A DNA stretch of 64,000 nucleotides from Roseiarcus sp963779095 (GTDB lineage Bacteria; Pseudomonadota; Alphaproteobacteria; Rhizobiales; Beijerinckiaceae), in contig CAVZWU010000024.1 in the NCBI GenBank assembly GCA_963779095.1, positions 1-64,000 on the forward strand, written 5' to 3'. The notes under the pieces are model-generated. The model was given only the letters and a program-made list of their open reading frames with translations. It had not been told where the DNA came from and did not search any database. The translations under genes were made by a program, and so were the position numbers. Position 1 is the first letter of the stretch. Every line of letters starts with the position of its first letter. This document shows positions 46,187 through 55,478 of the stretch, in pieces.

Positions 46187-47416
46187 ATGGCGAACAAGCC
46201 TGAGTTGCGCCTTACGGATCAGCAGCGCTTTGACTGGCTGCGGCTCGTACGGTCGGAGAATGTGGGTCCGCGAACATTTCGCGCGCTCATCACCAATTGG
46301 GGCGGCGCCCGGGCGGCGTTGGACGCGCTGCCGGACCTCGCCCGGCGCGGCGGCGCCAAGCGCCCCATCCGCGTCGCCTCGACCGAGGAGATCGAAAAGG
46401 AACTTGCCGTCGCACGGAAACTCGGCGTGCGCTTCGTCGCGCTCGCCGAGCCGGACTACCCGCCGGCGCTGCAGGAGATCGACTCCGCGCCGCCGATTCT
46501 GGCGCTCCGGGGCCGCGCGGAGGCCCTCCGCAAGGCGGCGGTCGCGATCGTGGGCTCCCGCAACGCGTCCGCCGCGGGACTGACTTTTGCCGAGCGGCTG
46601 GCGCGTGGCTTGGGCCAAGCCGGTTATGTCATCGTCTCAGGGCTGGCGCGCGGGATCGATCAGCGCGCCCATCTCGCGAGCCTGGAAACCTGCGGCGTCG
46701 GAGTGCTCGCCGGCGGACATGCAAAGCCGTATCCCAACGAGGCTGTACCCTTGATGGAGCGCATGGTCGAAGCCGGCGCGGTCGTCTCGGAGATGCCCAT
46801 CGAATGGGAGCCGCGCGGGCGAGACTTTCCGCGCCGCAATCGCATCGTGTCGGGACTCGCCTTGGGCGTCGTAGTGGTCGAGGCGGCGAGGGGCTCCGGC
46901 TCGCTCATTACGGCAAGATTCGCGCTCGATCAGAACCGCCAGGTCTTCGCCGTGCCCGGCTCTCCCCTCGATCCTCGCGCGGAAGGAACCAACGATCTCC
47001 TGAAGCAGGGAGCGTCGATCTGCACTGGCGCGGAAGACGTGTTGACTGCGCTTGAGCCAATACGCTCGAGCGATCTTGCCGCAATGCGCGAGGCAGGCGG
47101 CGAGCTTGGCGAACCGCTGTGGGGGGAACAGGCGCTCTACGGAGTCGATCCGGAATCGACGCCTCGAACGCGCCCCGGTGACGAATTCGACGACGTCAGC
47201 GGAGCGCCTTACAGGATCGGCGGCGAAGTCGAGGCCGCGCGTGAGCGGATTGTCGCCTTGCTGGGTCCTTCGCCAATCACGCTCGACGAATTGGCGCGGG
47301 CCGCAAACGCTTCGGCGCGCGCTGTGCGGGTGGCGCTGCTGGAACTCGAACTGGCCGGGCGCATCGAATATTCAGGCGACCGCGTCGCGTTACGCGGTAG
47401 CGCTAACGAGGCGTGA
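46187..47416 (+). CDS. dprA: DNA-processing protein DprA
   Basis: A 409-residue protein that binds incoming single-stranded DNA and loads RecA during transformation. It has an N-terminal SAM-like domain (DWLRLVRSENVGPRTFRALI), the Rossmann-like core with AVAIVGSRNASAAGLTFAERLARGL, IVSGLARGIDQRAHLASLE, VLAGGHAKPYPNE, PRGRDFPRRNRIVSGLALGVVVVEAARGSGSLITARFALDQNRQVFAVPGSPLDPRAEGTNDLLKQGA, and a C-terminal winged helix (VALLGPSPITLDELARAANASARAVRVALLELELAGRIEY). It starts five bases after plsY in the same operon. Confidence 0.95.
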   Translation: MANKPELRLTDQQRFDWLRLVRSENVGPRTFRALITNWGGARAALDALPDLARRGGAKRPIRVASTEEIEKELAVARKLGVRFVALAEPDYPPALQEIDSAPPILALRGRAEALRKAAVAIVGSRNASAAGLTFAERLARGLGQAGYVIVSGLARGIDQRAHLASLETCGVGVLAGGHAKPYPNEAVPLMERMVEAGAVVSEMPIEWEPRGRDFPRRNRIVSGLALGVVVVEAARGSGSLITARFALDQNRQVFAVPGSPLDPRAEGTNDLLKQGASICTGAEDVLTALEPIRSSDLAAMREAGGELGEPLWGEQALYGVDPESTPRTRPGDEFDDVSGAPYRIGGEVEAARERIVALLGPSPITLDELARAANASARAVRVALLELELAGRIEYSGDRVALRGSANEA

Positions 47417-47430
47417 GCCTGAGGGATTTC

Positions 47431-47787
47431 TCAATCGAAGGAATTGCTCCGTTGAGGCAACCCGTCCGCGGGCTCGTAGGATTCCTCCTCCATACGCTCC
47501 GCCTCGGCCACGGCGTTCGTGCGAACATAGATTTCGCTTTCGGCCTTAGCCATCCCAAGGAAATAAGCGAGCAGGTCGAGGCGCGCCGCGATCGCCATAG
47601 CTTCTAATTGGGCGGTCATGTCCGTGATGTAGCGCGCGACGTCGAGCGCTTCCCGCGTCACGGCCCCGCCAGACGGATCGGCTTTTTTCAGCGGTCTTGC
47701 GGAAGCGCTCTTTTCGAGTCTCCCACGATCTCCGCGTTTCCGTCTTGGGAAACCTATTTCCTCGGCCATCCGATACAACTGTCCCAT
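47431..47787 (-). CDS. conserved hypothetical protein
   Basis: A 118-residue mainly helical protein. After a basic N-terminus (GFPRRKRGDRGRLEKSASARP) comes the characteristic helix VARYITDMTAQLEAMAIAARLDLLAYFLGMAKAESE. I recognise the pattern as a conserved alphaproteobacterial protein without known function. It converges on dprA with only 14 bases between the stop codons. A start at the second methionine (MAEEIGF) is also possible. Confidence 0.65.
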   Translation of the reverse strand: MGQLYRMAEEIGFPRRKRGDRGRLEKSASARPLKKADPSGGAVTREALDVARYITDMTAQLEAMAIAARLDLLAYFLGMAKAESEIYVRTNAVAEAERMEEESYEPADGLPQRSNSFD

Positions 47788-48010
47788 GCAGCAAAGCGAG
47801 GCTGACGCCTTCCCTCAATGCCCGCTCGCTGGAAAACCCCTCCTCCACGCGCGGGTCGCGATGATTCGGGCTTGCCCCTCAGTTGCGACCTATGAGACGC
47901 CCATTTTCCATTCAAAAACAAGTCATCTCCGACAATATTGGCGAGCCTGCGCTTCCACAATAATGTTGAGAAGAGCACAAAAACGTCGAAAAAATCCGCG
48001 AGCGGCCGGT

Positions 48011-48487
48011 TTATGGGCGGGCGAGACCGCCAACACGGTCCAGGGCGCCCTGCAGAATGTAAGCCGCCGCCATCTTGTCGACCACTTGTTTCCGCCGGGC
48101 GCGCGAAACGTCACTGGCGATGAGCGACCGGGTCACGGCGGCGGTGGAGAACCGCTCATCCCAGAGCGCGATCGGCAAACTGGTCCGCATCGATAGATTG
48201 CGCCCGAACGCCCGCGTCGATTGCGCGCGCGGATTGTCGCGCCCATGGAGATCGAGCGGCAGCCCGAGGATAATTCCGACGACGTCGAATTCGGAGAAGA
48301 TCGCGGCCATCGTTTCGGCGTCGGTGACGAATGCGCCGCGCGCCAACGTCTTGAGTGGGGAGGCGAGGCGACGCTCGACGTCCGAGATCGCAATGCCGAT
48401 GGTCTTCGCGCCGAGGTCGACGCCGATCAAGCGCCCCTTGGGAGGAAGGCTGAGGGCAAGATCTTCGATTGCGATCGGGTGGCGCAT
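48011..48487 (-). CDS. ruvX: YqgF/RuvX family RNase H-fold nuclease
   Basis: 158 residues. GRLIGVDLGAKTIGIAISD carries the first catalytic Asp, followed by FDVVGIILGLPLDLHGRDNPRAQSTRAFGRNL, LPIALWDERFSTAAVTRSL and DKMAAAYILQGALD with the late acidic residue. The family processes the 5' end of pre-16S rRNA and was proposed as a Holliday junction resolvase. The start at 48487 gives the normal family length; the frame is open further upstream but without homology. It is divergent from gatC. Confidence 0.9.
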   Translation of the reverse strand: MRHPIAIEDLALSLPPKGRLIGVDLGAKTIGIAISDVERRLASPLKTLARGAFVTDAETMAAIFSEFDVVGIILGLPLDLHGRDNPRAQSTRAFGRNLSMRTSLPIALWDERFSTAAVTRSLIASDVSRARRKQVVDKMAAAYILQGALDRVGGLARP

Positions 48488-48586
48488 CGGCGCGAGCGAG
48501 CTATCACGGGCGGGCGCGTAAGTCGACCGCTGACGTTGGAGGCGACCGGCGTATCCAGGCCGCAGGGCAGCTCTTGTATTGCCGGT

Positions 48587-48615
48587 TTGCCAGCCAAATA
48601 TCGGCGATGTATAGG
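48587..48615 (+). promoter_or_regulatory. promoter candidate for gatCAB
   Basis: TTGCCA at 48587–48592, a 17-base spacer and TATAGG at 48610–48615, about 40 bases upstream of the gatC start. Confidence 0.4.
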
Positions 48616-48653
48616 GGCGCGCCCGCGTTCCGAGCTGTTTTTGGGAGCTTTGG

Positions 48654-48941
48654 ATGTCCGTCGATCTCAGCGCCGTCCGCCGCATCGCGCATCTCGCGCG
48701 CATCGCCGTGAGCGAAGCTGACATTCCGCATTTGCAAGGCGAGATCAACGCCATTCTCAAGTTCGTCGAGGCGCTCGATACGGTCGACGTCGACAGCGTC
48801 GAGCCGATGACGTCGGTCATTCCCATGCACCTGCCGATGCGTGAGGACGTTGTCACGGACGGCGACATTGCGCCCCTCGTGCTCGCGAACGCGCCGCTGA
48901 CCGAGGACGGCTTCTTTGTCGTTCCCAAAGTGATCGAGTGA
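48654..48941 (+). CDS. gatC: Asp-tRNA(Asn)/Glu-tRNA(Gln) amidotransferase subunit C
   Basis: 95 residues, the usual length. VDLSAVRRIAHLARIAVSEADI, LQGEINAILKFVEALDTVDVDSVEPMT and MREDVVTDGDI are family hallmarks. GatC wraps GatA and GatB and stabilises the complex that converts misacylated Glu-tRNA(Gln) and Asp-tRNA(Asn) to the correct amide forms. It is the first gene of gatCAB. Confidence 0.95.
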   Translation: MSVDLSAVRRIAHLARIAVSEADIPHLQGEINAILKFVEALDTVDVDSVEPMTSVIPMHLPMREDVVTDGDIAPLVLANAPLTEDGFFVVPKVIE

Positions 48942-48978
48942 CCCGCCGAGGCCGGACACTCGTTATCAAGGATCCATT

Positions 48979-50502
48979 TTGACCGATCTGACCTCCCTGA
49001 CGCTCGCTGAGGCGCGCGACCGTCTCAAATCTCGGGCGATTTCCAGCGTTGAGATCACCAAGGCTCATCTCGAGGCGATCGAGCGCGCACAAGGGCTCAA
49101 CGCGTTTGTCGCCGTCACTGCGGACAAGGCGCTACGAACGGCGGAGGCCAGCGACGCGCGCCTCGCCAGGAAGGAGGCGAGTCCGCTCGAAGGGCTGCCG
49201 ATCGGCGTCAAAGACCTCTACGCCACGCAGGGGGTCCACACGCAGGCGTGCAGCCATATCCTCGACGGCTTCAAGCCGACTTACGAATCAACCGTCACCG
49301 CGAATTTGTGGCGCGACGGCGCGGTGATGCTGGGCAAGCTCAACATGGACGAGTTCGCCATGGGCTCGTCGAACGAGACGTCATATTACGGGCCTGTCGC
49401 TTCGCCCTGGCTGCCGCCGAACTGGGGCCGCGACAGAGGGCGCGCGGCGGCGCTGAGTTCCGACAAGCGCGGACTTCTGACGCCCGGCGGCTCGTCCGGC
49501 GGTTCCGCCTCGGCTGTCTCGGCGCGCCTCTGTCTCGCCGCCACGGCGAGCGACACGGGCGGCTCGATCCGCCAGCCCGCCGCCTTCACAGGCATCGTCG
49601 GGATCAAGCCGACTTATGGCCGCTGCTCGCGCTATGGCATGGTCGCCTTTGCCTCGTCGCTCGATCAGGCGGGACCGCTCGCGCGCACCGTGCGCGACGC
49701 CGCGATCATGCTGCGCTCGATGGCCGGGCCTGATCCGAAGGATTCCACTTGCTCCTCGACCCCGGTCCCGGACTATGAAGCTGCGGTCGGACGCTCGGTC
49801 AAGGGCATGAAGATCGGCGTGCCGAAGGAGTATCGCCTTGAAGGAATGAGCGGCGAAATCGAGGCTTTATGGGCGCGCGGCGCGGATTGGCTTCGTTCCG
49901 CCGGCGCAAGCATGGTCGACGTCAGCCTCCCGCATACGCCATACGCGCTTCCCGCTTATTATATAGTGGCCCCCGCGGAAGCCTCGAGCAACCTCGCGCG
50001 CTATGATGGGGTGCGCTACGGCCTGCGAGAGCCGGGAGCCGACGTCATCGAGCTTTACGAGAAGACTCGCGCCAGGGGCTTCGGGTCGGAGGTGCGGCGG
50101 CGTCTCATGATCGGCACCTATGTTCTCTCGGCCGGCTATTACGACGCCTATTACGTACGGGCGCAGAAAATCCGCACCCTCATCAAGCGCGACTTCGAGC
50201 GCGTGTTCGCGGACGGCGTCGATGCGATTCTCACACCCGCCACGCCGTCCGCCGCCTTCGGGATCGGCGAGAAGGGCTCGGAGAATCCGGTAGAAATGTA
50301 TCTCAACGACGTCTTCACAGTGACCGTCAACATGGCGGGTTTGCCGGGACTTGTCGCGCCCGCGGGGCTCTCAAGCGAGGGCTTGCCCCTCGGGCTGCAG
50401 CTCATCGGCCGTCCATTTGATGAGGAGACGCTGTTCGCGCTCGGCGAGACGATCGAGCAGTCGGCGGGCCGGATGACGCTTCCGGAGCCGTGGTGGGCGT
50501 GA
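48979..50502 (+). CDS. gatA: Asp-tRNA(Asn)/Glu-tRNA(Gln) amidotransferase subunit A
   Basis: A 507-residue amidase-signature protein that supplies ammonia from glutamine. The Ser-cisSer-Lys triad is complete: Lys78 in GLPIGVKDLYAT, the cis-Ser in TPGGSSGGSASAVSA and the nucleophile in ATASDTGGSIRQPAA. The start is TTG at 48979 (TDLTSLTLAEARDRL), 37 bases after gatC. A short insertion (NWGRDRGRAAALSSDKRGL) precedes the glycine-rich loop. Confidence 0.95.
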   Translation: MTDLTSLTLAEARDRLKSRAISSVEITKAHLEAIERAQGLNAFVAVTADKALRTAEASDARLARKEASPLEGLPIGVKDLYATQGVHTQACSHILDGFKPTYESTVTANLWRDGAVMLGKLNMDEFAMGSSNETSYYGPVASPWLPPNWGRDRGRAAALSSDKRGLLTPGGSSGGSASAVSARLCLAATASDTGGSIRQPAAFTGIVGIKPTYGRCSRYGMVAFASSLDQAGPLARTVRDAAIMLRSMAGPDPKDSTCSSTPVPDYEAAVGRSVKGMKIGVPKEYRLEGMSGEIEALWARGADWLRSAGASMVDVSLPHTPYALPAYYIVAPAEASSNLARYDGVRYGLREPGADVIELYEKTRARGFGSEVRRRLMIGTYVLSAGYYDAYYVRAQKIRTLIKRDFERVFADGVDAILTPATPSAAFGIGEKGSENPVEMYLNDVFTVTVNMAGLPGLVAPAGLSSEGLPLGLQLIGRPFDEETLFALGETIEQSAGRMTLPEPWWA

Positions 50503-50550
50503 GGCCCCCGTCGGATCCGACGCACTTTGAACGAAAGTTGACTCATCGAC

Positions 50551-52038
50551 ATGGCGACAGACAAGGCGACATCGAAACTCATCAAAGGCGCGACGGGCGG
50601 TTGGGAGGTGATCGTCGGGCTCGAGGTCCATGCCCAGGTGACCTCGCGCTCCAAGCTGTTCTCCGGCGCGTCAACGGCGTTCGGCGGCGAGCCGAACTCT
50701 CACGTATCGCTGGTCGATGCGGCGATGCCGGGCATGCTGCCCGTGATCAATCGCGAATGCGTGGCGCAGGCGGTGCGCACCGGCCTCGGCCTCAAGGCCA
50801 GGATCAATCGCCGGTCAACCTTCGACCGCAAGAATTATTTCTATCCCGATCTCCCGCAGGGTTATCAGATCTCCCAGTACAAGAGCCCGATCGTGGGCGA
50901 GGGGGAGATCCAGGTTGACCTCACGCCGGACCATTCCATCAGGGTCGGAATTGAACGCCTGCACTTGGAGCAGGACGCAGGCAAATCGCTGCACGATCAG
51001 TCGCCGACGATGAGCTTCGTCGACCTCAACCGCTCCGGGGTCGCTCTGATGGAGATCGTCTCCAAGCCCGACATGCGCTCAGCCGATGAGGCCAAGGCCT
51101 TTGTCGGGAAATTGCGCACCCTGCTGCGCTACATCGGGTCGAGCGACGCGGATATGGAGAAGGGCAACCTGCGCGCGGACGTCAATGTCTCAGTGCGCCG
51201 CCCCGGAGAAGCGCTCGGTACGCGCTGCGAGATCAAGAACGTCAACTCCATTCGCTTCATCGGTCAAGCGATCGAGACCGAGGCGCGCCGGCAGGTCGCC
51301 CTTATCGAGGACGGCGGCGCAGTCGAGCAGGAGACGCGGCTGTTCGATCCTGCGCGAGGGGAGACGCGCTCGATGCGCTCCAAGGAGGAGGCGCACGACT
51401 ACCGCTATTTCCCTGACCCCGACCTGCTGCCGCTCGAGCTCGATCAGGCTTTCATCGACGCTCTGGCCGCCGATCTGCCGGAGCTGCCTGACGCCAAGCG
51501 GGCGCGTTTCATGGCCGATTACGGCCTTTCTCCCTACGACGCCTCGATCCTCGTCGCCGAACGGGAGACGGCTGATTTCTTCGAAAGCGCGCGCAACCAC
51601 GGCGGCGCCAAGCGCGATGCCAAGGCGGTGGCGAACTTGATTATGAGCGACGTTTCGGGCCACGCAAATGCTCAAAACTTGTCCGTGGCGAGCACCAACA
51701 TAAGCTCGGCCGACGTCGCAGATGTCGTCGACATGATCAGCGACGGCACAATCTCAGGCAAGATTGCTAAGGATGTGCTGACGATCCGCATCGCCGAAGG
51801 AGGAACTATCGATCTGCGGACCCTTGTCCGGGACCGCGGGCTTGAGCAGGTGACAGACGCTGGCCTGATCGACAGCGCGGTCGATGCGGTCATCGCGGCC
51901 AATCCTGACAAGGCCGAGCAGGCCAAAACGAAGCCCGGCATGTTGGGCTGGTTCGTGGGTCAAGTGATGAAGTCGACAGGCGGTAAAGCCAATCCGCAAG
52001 CGGTGAGCGACGCGCTTAAGAACCGCCTTGGTGTCTGA
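50551..52038 (+). CDS. gatB: Asp-tRNA(Asn)/Glu-tRNA(Gln) amidotransferase subunit B
   Basis: 495 residues. WEVIVGLEVHAQVTSRSKLFSG, GMLPVINRECVAQAVRTGL, FDRKNYFYPDLPQGYQISQY and SFVDLNRSGVALMEIVSKPDMRS define the kinase-like transamidation domain. The helical tail plus YqeY-like domain follows (DVVDMISDGTISGKIAKDVL, PGMLGWFVGQVMKSTGGKANPQAVSDAL). GatB phosphorylates the tRNA-bound acyl group before amidation. It lies 48 bases after gatA. Confidence 0.95.
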   Translation: MATDKATSKLIKGATGGWEVIVGLEVHAQVTSRSKLFSGASTAFGGEPNSHVSLVDAAMPGMLPVINRECVAQAVRTGLGLKARINRRSTFDRKNYFYPDLPQGYQISQYKSPIVGEGEIQVDLTPDHSIRVGIERLHLEQDAGKSLHDQSPTMSFVDLNRSGVALMEIVSKPDMRSADEAKAFVGKLRTLLRYIGSSDADMEKGNLRADVNVSVRRPGEALGTRCEIKNVNSIRFIGQAIETEARRQVALIEDGGAVEQETRLFDPARGETRSMRSKEEAHDYRYFPDPDLLPLELDQAFIDALAADLPELPDAKRARFMADYGLSPYDASILVAERETADFFESARNHGGAKRDAKAVANLIMSDVSGHANAQNLSVASTNISSADVADVVDMISDGTISGKIAKDVLTIRIAEGGTIDLRTLVRDRGLEQVTDAGLIDSAVDAVIAANPDKAEQAKTKPGMLGWFVGQVMKSTGGKANPQAVSDALKNRLGV

Positions 52039-52582
52039 CAGTCGAGTTCGAATCGCGCTGCGAATCACTTGATTCTCGGAGCGATTCGCGCGCCAAAGTC
52101 GATGGTCGCAACATCTCATCGACAAAAATTTGATCGCAGCGACGAAGAAAAATTCGATTGCGATGAACACGTGCGTCGTTTCGATTTGATACGCTCGTCT
52201 TGATTACTCATCTCGCTTCCTCGGCTCTTGCGCGCATCCCGCACCGCGAGGAATTGGGTTTGCATGAGCAACCACGATCCTCGGAGACACCCATGAAATA
52301 TGAGCTGAGCAGGAATCGTGCGGGCCCTCGCTGACTGTGGCGCTGAGGCTTCGCGCGCAAGCCCCTACGGCGCTGCATTGCGTTGACGCCGCGTGCGAGC
52401 GCTGTCGTCGACGAATGATCAAAAGGGTCGAGTGCGCGCGATAATTCGATAGTCACGGCGCTCGGCGCGTGTTGCGCGCGTGTGCAACGCTTGCGTGAAA
52501 TCAAAACGAATGTACCTTCGCACCGCATCTGCATGGCGCCTGAATTCGCGCTGCGAGCAGATGAATGAGAGGGACTTGATAC
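52039..52582. other. intergenic stretch with nested inverted repeat
   Basis: No gene recognised. CGAATCGC ... GCGATTCG with an inner GAATC-ACTT-GATTC lies just after gatB (about 52050–52088). It could serve as a terminator or processing site, though it lacks a T-tract. Confidence 0.35.
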
Positions 52583-52861
52583 ATGCCGAAAGCTGCTACC
52601 AAGAAGACGGCGAAGAAGTCCGCCGCCAAGAAGCCCGCCAAGAAATCCGCCCGCAAGGTCGTCGCCAAGAAGGCGACGCGCAAAGGCGCGGTGAAGAAAG
52701 CCTCCGCGAAGAAGACCTCCGCCAGGAGGACAACTGCCAAGAAATCGGCGGGCAAGAAGGGCGCGGCGAAGAAGTCGGCCGCAAAACGCGCGCCGGCCAA
52801 GCGAAAGAAAGCCACGCCAATGGCCCCCCCTGGATCGTCGGAACCCCCGCCGGCCGCCTAA
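52583..52861 (+). CDS. lysine/alanine-rich histone H1-like protein
   Basis: 92 residues, almost entirely repeats of the KKxAKK / AKKSA type (PKAATKKTAKKSAAKKPAKK, GKKGAAKKSAAKRAPAKRKK) with a short Pro/Ala tail. Such extremely basic, intrinsically disordered proteins resemble eukaryotic histone H1 tails and bind DNA nonspecifically in many bacteria. A GAGGGA site precedes the ATG by about ten bases. It stands alone between gatB and tRNA-Ser. DNA binding is inferred from composition only. Confidence 0.8.
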   Translation: MPKAATKKTAKKSAAKKPAKKSARKVVAKKATRKGAVKKASAKKTSARRTTAKKSAGKKGAAKKSAAKRAPAKRKKATPMAPPGSSEPPPAA

Positions 52862-53331
52862 CCAGCTCGCGCGTTGCGGCGTATCGGCTGATCAGGTCCG
52901 GCCGTCGGCGGTTCAGCCTCGCCTGATCAGCCTGTTCGTGTTTCGCGTTCGAAGCGGGCCGCTTGCGTTTGACCATGCGACGGCATGGCGAGCTGTGTGA
53001 GGCGTAAAGCGCAGGCTTCGGCGCGATAAGCGCGCCACCCCTCTGCTCGGCGAGGCTTGGTAAGACACAGAGCGTGCGGTCGCGAAACCCGCGCCAGTTT
53101 CGATCATCGGCCGGCGCCAGAACGGATGGAATCTATCCTTCGCATCCTCAGGTTGAACGACACGTCCCACGGCGTCACACTGCTGGGAGCGCATCTCTTG
53201 TTCCTGTCAAGCGCCGGGCTTGTGAGTTCGCCGCGGCCCCAATCGCTCCGCCAAGGCCACGCTAGGCTTGACCGGCGAGCGCTTGCAATGAGGGGATGCG
53301 TCGGGCATATGTCGCGGCGCGCGCTCGAGCG
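52862..53331. other. intergenic stretch before tRNA-Ser
   Basis: About 470 bases with no supported gene. Open frames here are short and one overlaps the tRNA. No clear promoter was found. Confidence 0.4.
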
Positions 53332-53425
53332 GGAGACGTGGCCGAGAGGCTGAAGGCGGCGGTTTGCTAAACCGTTATAGGGTTGTAAAGCTCTATCGAG
53401 GGTTCGAATCCCTCCGTCTCCGCCA
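53332..53425 (+). tRNA. tRNA-Ser (anticodon GCT)
   Basis: GGAGACG/CGTCTCC acceptor stem, D-arm GGCCGAGAGGCTGAAGGC, anticodon loop CGGTTTGCTAAACCG (GCT), the long variable arm typical of class II tRNAs (TATAGGGTTGTAAAGCTCTATC), T-arm AGGGTTCGAATCCCT and an encoded CCA. Its 3' end faces the accessory region on the right, a typical integrase target configuration. Confidence 0.96.
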
Positions 53426-53580
53426 AGCTTGCCGCCTAATCGGTTGATGTTGTTGGATTGTTTTTGAATCAAAAGTCTCTTGCCCCAACAATTGCCCTAA
53501 TTGAGGCGCCGCACGGCCATTGCTCTATTCGATCCCCGCCACTGTCTCACGGGCCATCCGGGCGAGGCTCCCACGCGGTT

Positions 53581-54937
53581 CTAGCAGGCTGCTGAAAAAG
53601 TCACTGCGTTTGCGCAACGAGGGGTGGCAAGCGCAATTTTTTGCAGGCGGGCGCGGCTCACGTTCGAGGTTTTGGCGTGACGTCGGGTCATTGTTCTCTG
53701 GCTTTTCATGTCGCTGGACGCAGTTCGCCCGTTGCGGCCATAAGCTTGGGCAGGCGGACGATGTTGTAGGCGGCCATGGCGAAGACGAAAGCGGCGCGGA
53801 CCTTGTCGAGGCCACGCACCTTCACCTGCATGAGGCCGCCGACCGTCTTCGTCCAGCCGAAGCCTTCCTCGATGCGTTTGCGCAGCCGCTGGCTGATCGC
53901 ATAGCGCACACTCGCGGCGACCTCGCCCGGGACGGCGGTCTTGCGCGCCTTGCCATGCTTGCTCACCGTCCCGTTGATCGCGACATGCGGCTCAATCCCA
54001 CGCGCCTTCAAGCCTCGACGAAGGCCTCGGCGTCATAGCCCTTGTCGGCGCCGAGCGTCGCGCCAAAGGGCAAGCGCTGGCTGAAAGCAGCCGCCGCCTC
54101 GCGCTCGGCCGTTCCGGTCGCCAGCGTCGCCTCGGGCGCCGCCACAAGACCGTTGCGGTTCTCCATCAGCGCATGGCCGAGATAGCAAAGACGGCTCTCC
54201 TGGCCTGCGCCTTTGCGATAAAGGCGCGCCTCCTTGTCGGTCGTCGAGGCGTGGGTTTTGTTCGAGCGCTTGGTCTTGCGGAAGTCGGCCTCGCGGTTGC
54301 GCCCCGGAGGCAGCGGCTCGCCCGGGTCGTTCCCCCGGCCTTCGCCAGAGGCGCTCTTGGGACGGAAGCTCTTCATCGACGCCCAGGCTTTCAACATCGT
54401 TCCATCGACCGAAAAATGCTCGGCGCTCAGAAGCCCCTTCACCTCCGGCAGGCCGAGAAGCGAAGACAGAAACTCTTGCGCGATCTCGTGGGTGAGCAGG
54501 CGGTCGCGGTTCTTCGAGAAGGTCGAGGCGTCGAACACGCTCTCGTCGATCGTAAGCCCGACGAACCAGCGAAACAGCATGTCGAACTCCAGCCGTTCGA
54601 CCAGCTGCCGCTCCGAGCGGATCGAATAGAGAAGCTGCACAAGCGAGGCCCGCAGCAATCGCTCCGGCGGGATCGAGGGACGCCCAATTCCCTCGTAAAG
54701 CGCCGAAAACCTCGCGTCGAGCTGGGCCAGCGCCGCGTTGGTCAGCCGCCGCATCGCCCGCACCGGATGGTTCGCGGCGATCCGCCCCTCGACGTCGACG
54801 TAAGAGAACAACGCCCCGCTCGTCCGATCCTCGCCCCGCATCGATCCCCTCGCGAATCGCCTCGCCGACGCCAGCAAATCACCCCCCAAAGGCAAACACC
54901 AGAGCCCTTCCGCGCCACTTTTTCAGCAGCCTGCTAG
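53581..54937 (-). mobile_element. IS1182-type (IS5/IS1182 group) element
   Basis: Terminal inverted repeats CAGGCTGCTGAAAAAGT at both ends, each bordered by CTAG. The right CTAG is simultaneously the first four bases of the 101-bp MITE-like repeat, so the element inserted at that CTAG and duplicated it. The transposase is split into two frames. Confidence 0.85.
53706..54895 (-). pseudogene. IS1182-type transposase, one frameshift
   Basis: The N-terminal part (54895–54008) has GALFSYVDVEGRIAANHPVR, IPPERLLRASLVQLLYSIRSERQLVERL and the first catalytic Asp in AEHFSVDGTMLKAWASMKS, then LGADKGYDAEAFVEA. There the frame stops, and one base over it continues LKARGIEPHVAING, RKRIEEGFGWTKTVGGLMQVKVRGL with the catalytic Glu. 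A missing base near 54010 explains the split. No slippery run is present, so decay is likelier than programmed shifting. Confidence 0.8.
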
Positions 54938-55034
54938 TGGTCAAAATCAAACGTAAGAGTCCGGGGCGCCTTCCGCAATTTCAAGGAGTTCTCCGGCTTG
55001 CAAGGGGTTCGAAGCGTTTGATTCTATCCACTAG
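54934..55034. repeat. 101-bp MITE-like repeat, copy A
   Basis: Starts CTAGTGGTCAAAATCAAACG and ends CGTTTGATTCTATCCACTAG, 20-bp imperfect terminal inverted repeats (17 of 20 matching). It is identical in sequence to copy B at 56578–56678. It is noncoding and therefore depends on a transposase elsewhere. Confidence 0.85.
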
Positions 55035-55130
55035 CGCCGTCTCGGGCAGGGGTGGCCTTAACTGCTTCAACGACCGCCACGGCAATGCTACGTCCGCGCG
55101 CGCCGGACAGGAAGGAAAGGAGAGACAGCC

Positions 55131-55346
55131 ATGGTTCGCAGTCGGGTTCTTCTGAGCGCGATCTTTGCAACGCTCGGCGTCGCGCTCGCCGGTTGTGCGG
55201 CCCCCCTCTCCCGCGGTTACTACGCCGGCGGCTATCCTTACGGAATCCACGGCTACTATTGCGGCGAGTGGAGTGTATGGCCGGGGGTATCGTGTGTCGA
55301 TGTTGGTCCACCTGAACGGGTGTATCCCCCGCCCGCGGATCTGTAG
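55131..55346 (+). CDS. small predicted lipoprotein
   Basis: 71 residues. A signal peptide VRSRVLLSAIFATLGVALAGC ends in a lipobox with the acylated Cys at residue 22. The mature part is glycine/tyrosine-rich (SRGYYAGGYPYGIHGYYCGEW) with a proline-rich end. An excellent AAGGAAAGGAG site precedes the ATG. It is probably anchored in the outer membrane or facing the periplasm; function unknown. Confidence 0.65.
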   Translation: MVRSRVLLSAIFATLGVALAGCAAPLSRGYYAGGYPYGIHGYYCGEWSVWPGVSCVDVGPPERVYPPPADL

Positions 55347-55478
55347 GTAACGGGCTGGGTCCACGAGCGGGTCGACACCGTCGAGAGCCTTCGGGCGGCC
55401 GGGCTGGCGGCGAGACTCCGCCATGGCCTCAGGCGCCGCTGGTTGTGCTCAGCGTGATGCAAGCTGGAGGCCCTTGCC

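Noticed and set aside
53104..53472. Minus-strand open frame across tRNA-Ser (GGIRTLDRALQPYN...)
   Set aside because: A well-known artefact of translating the tRNA-Ser gene backwards.
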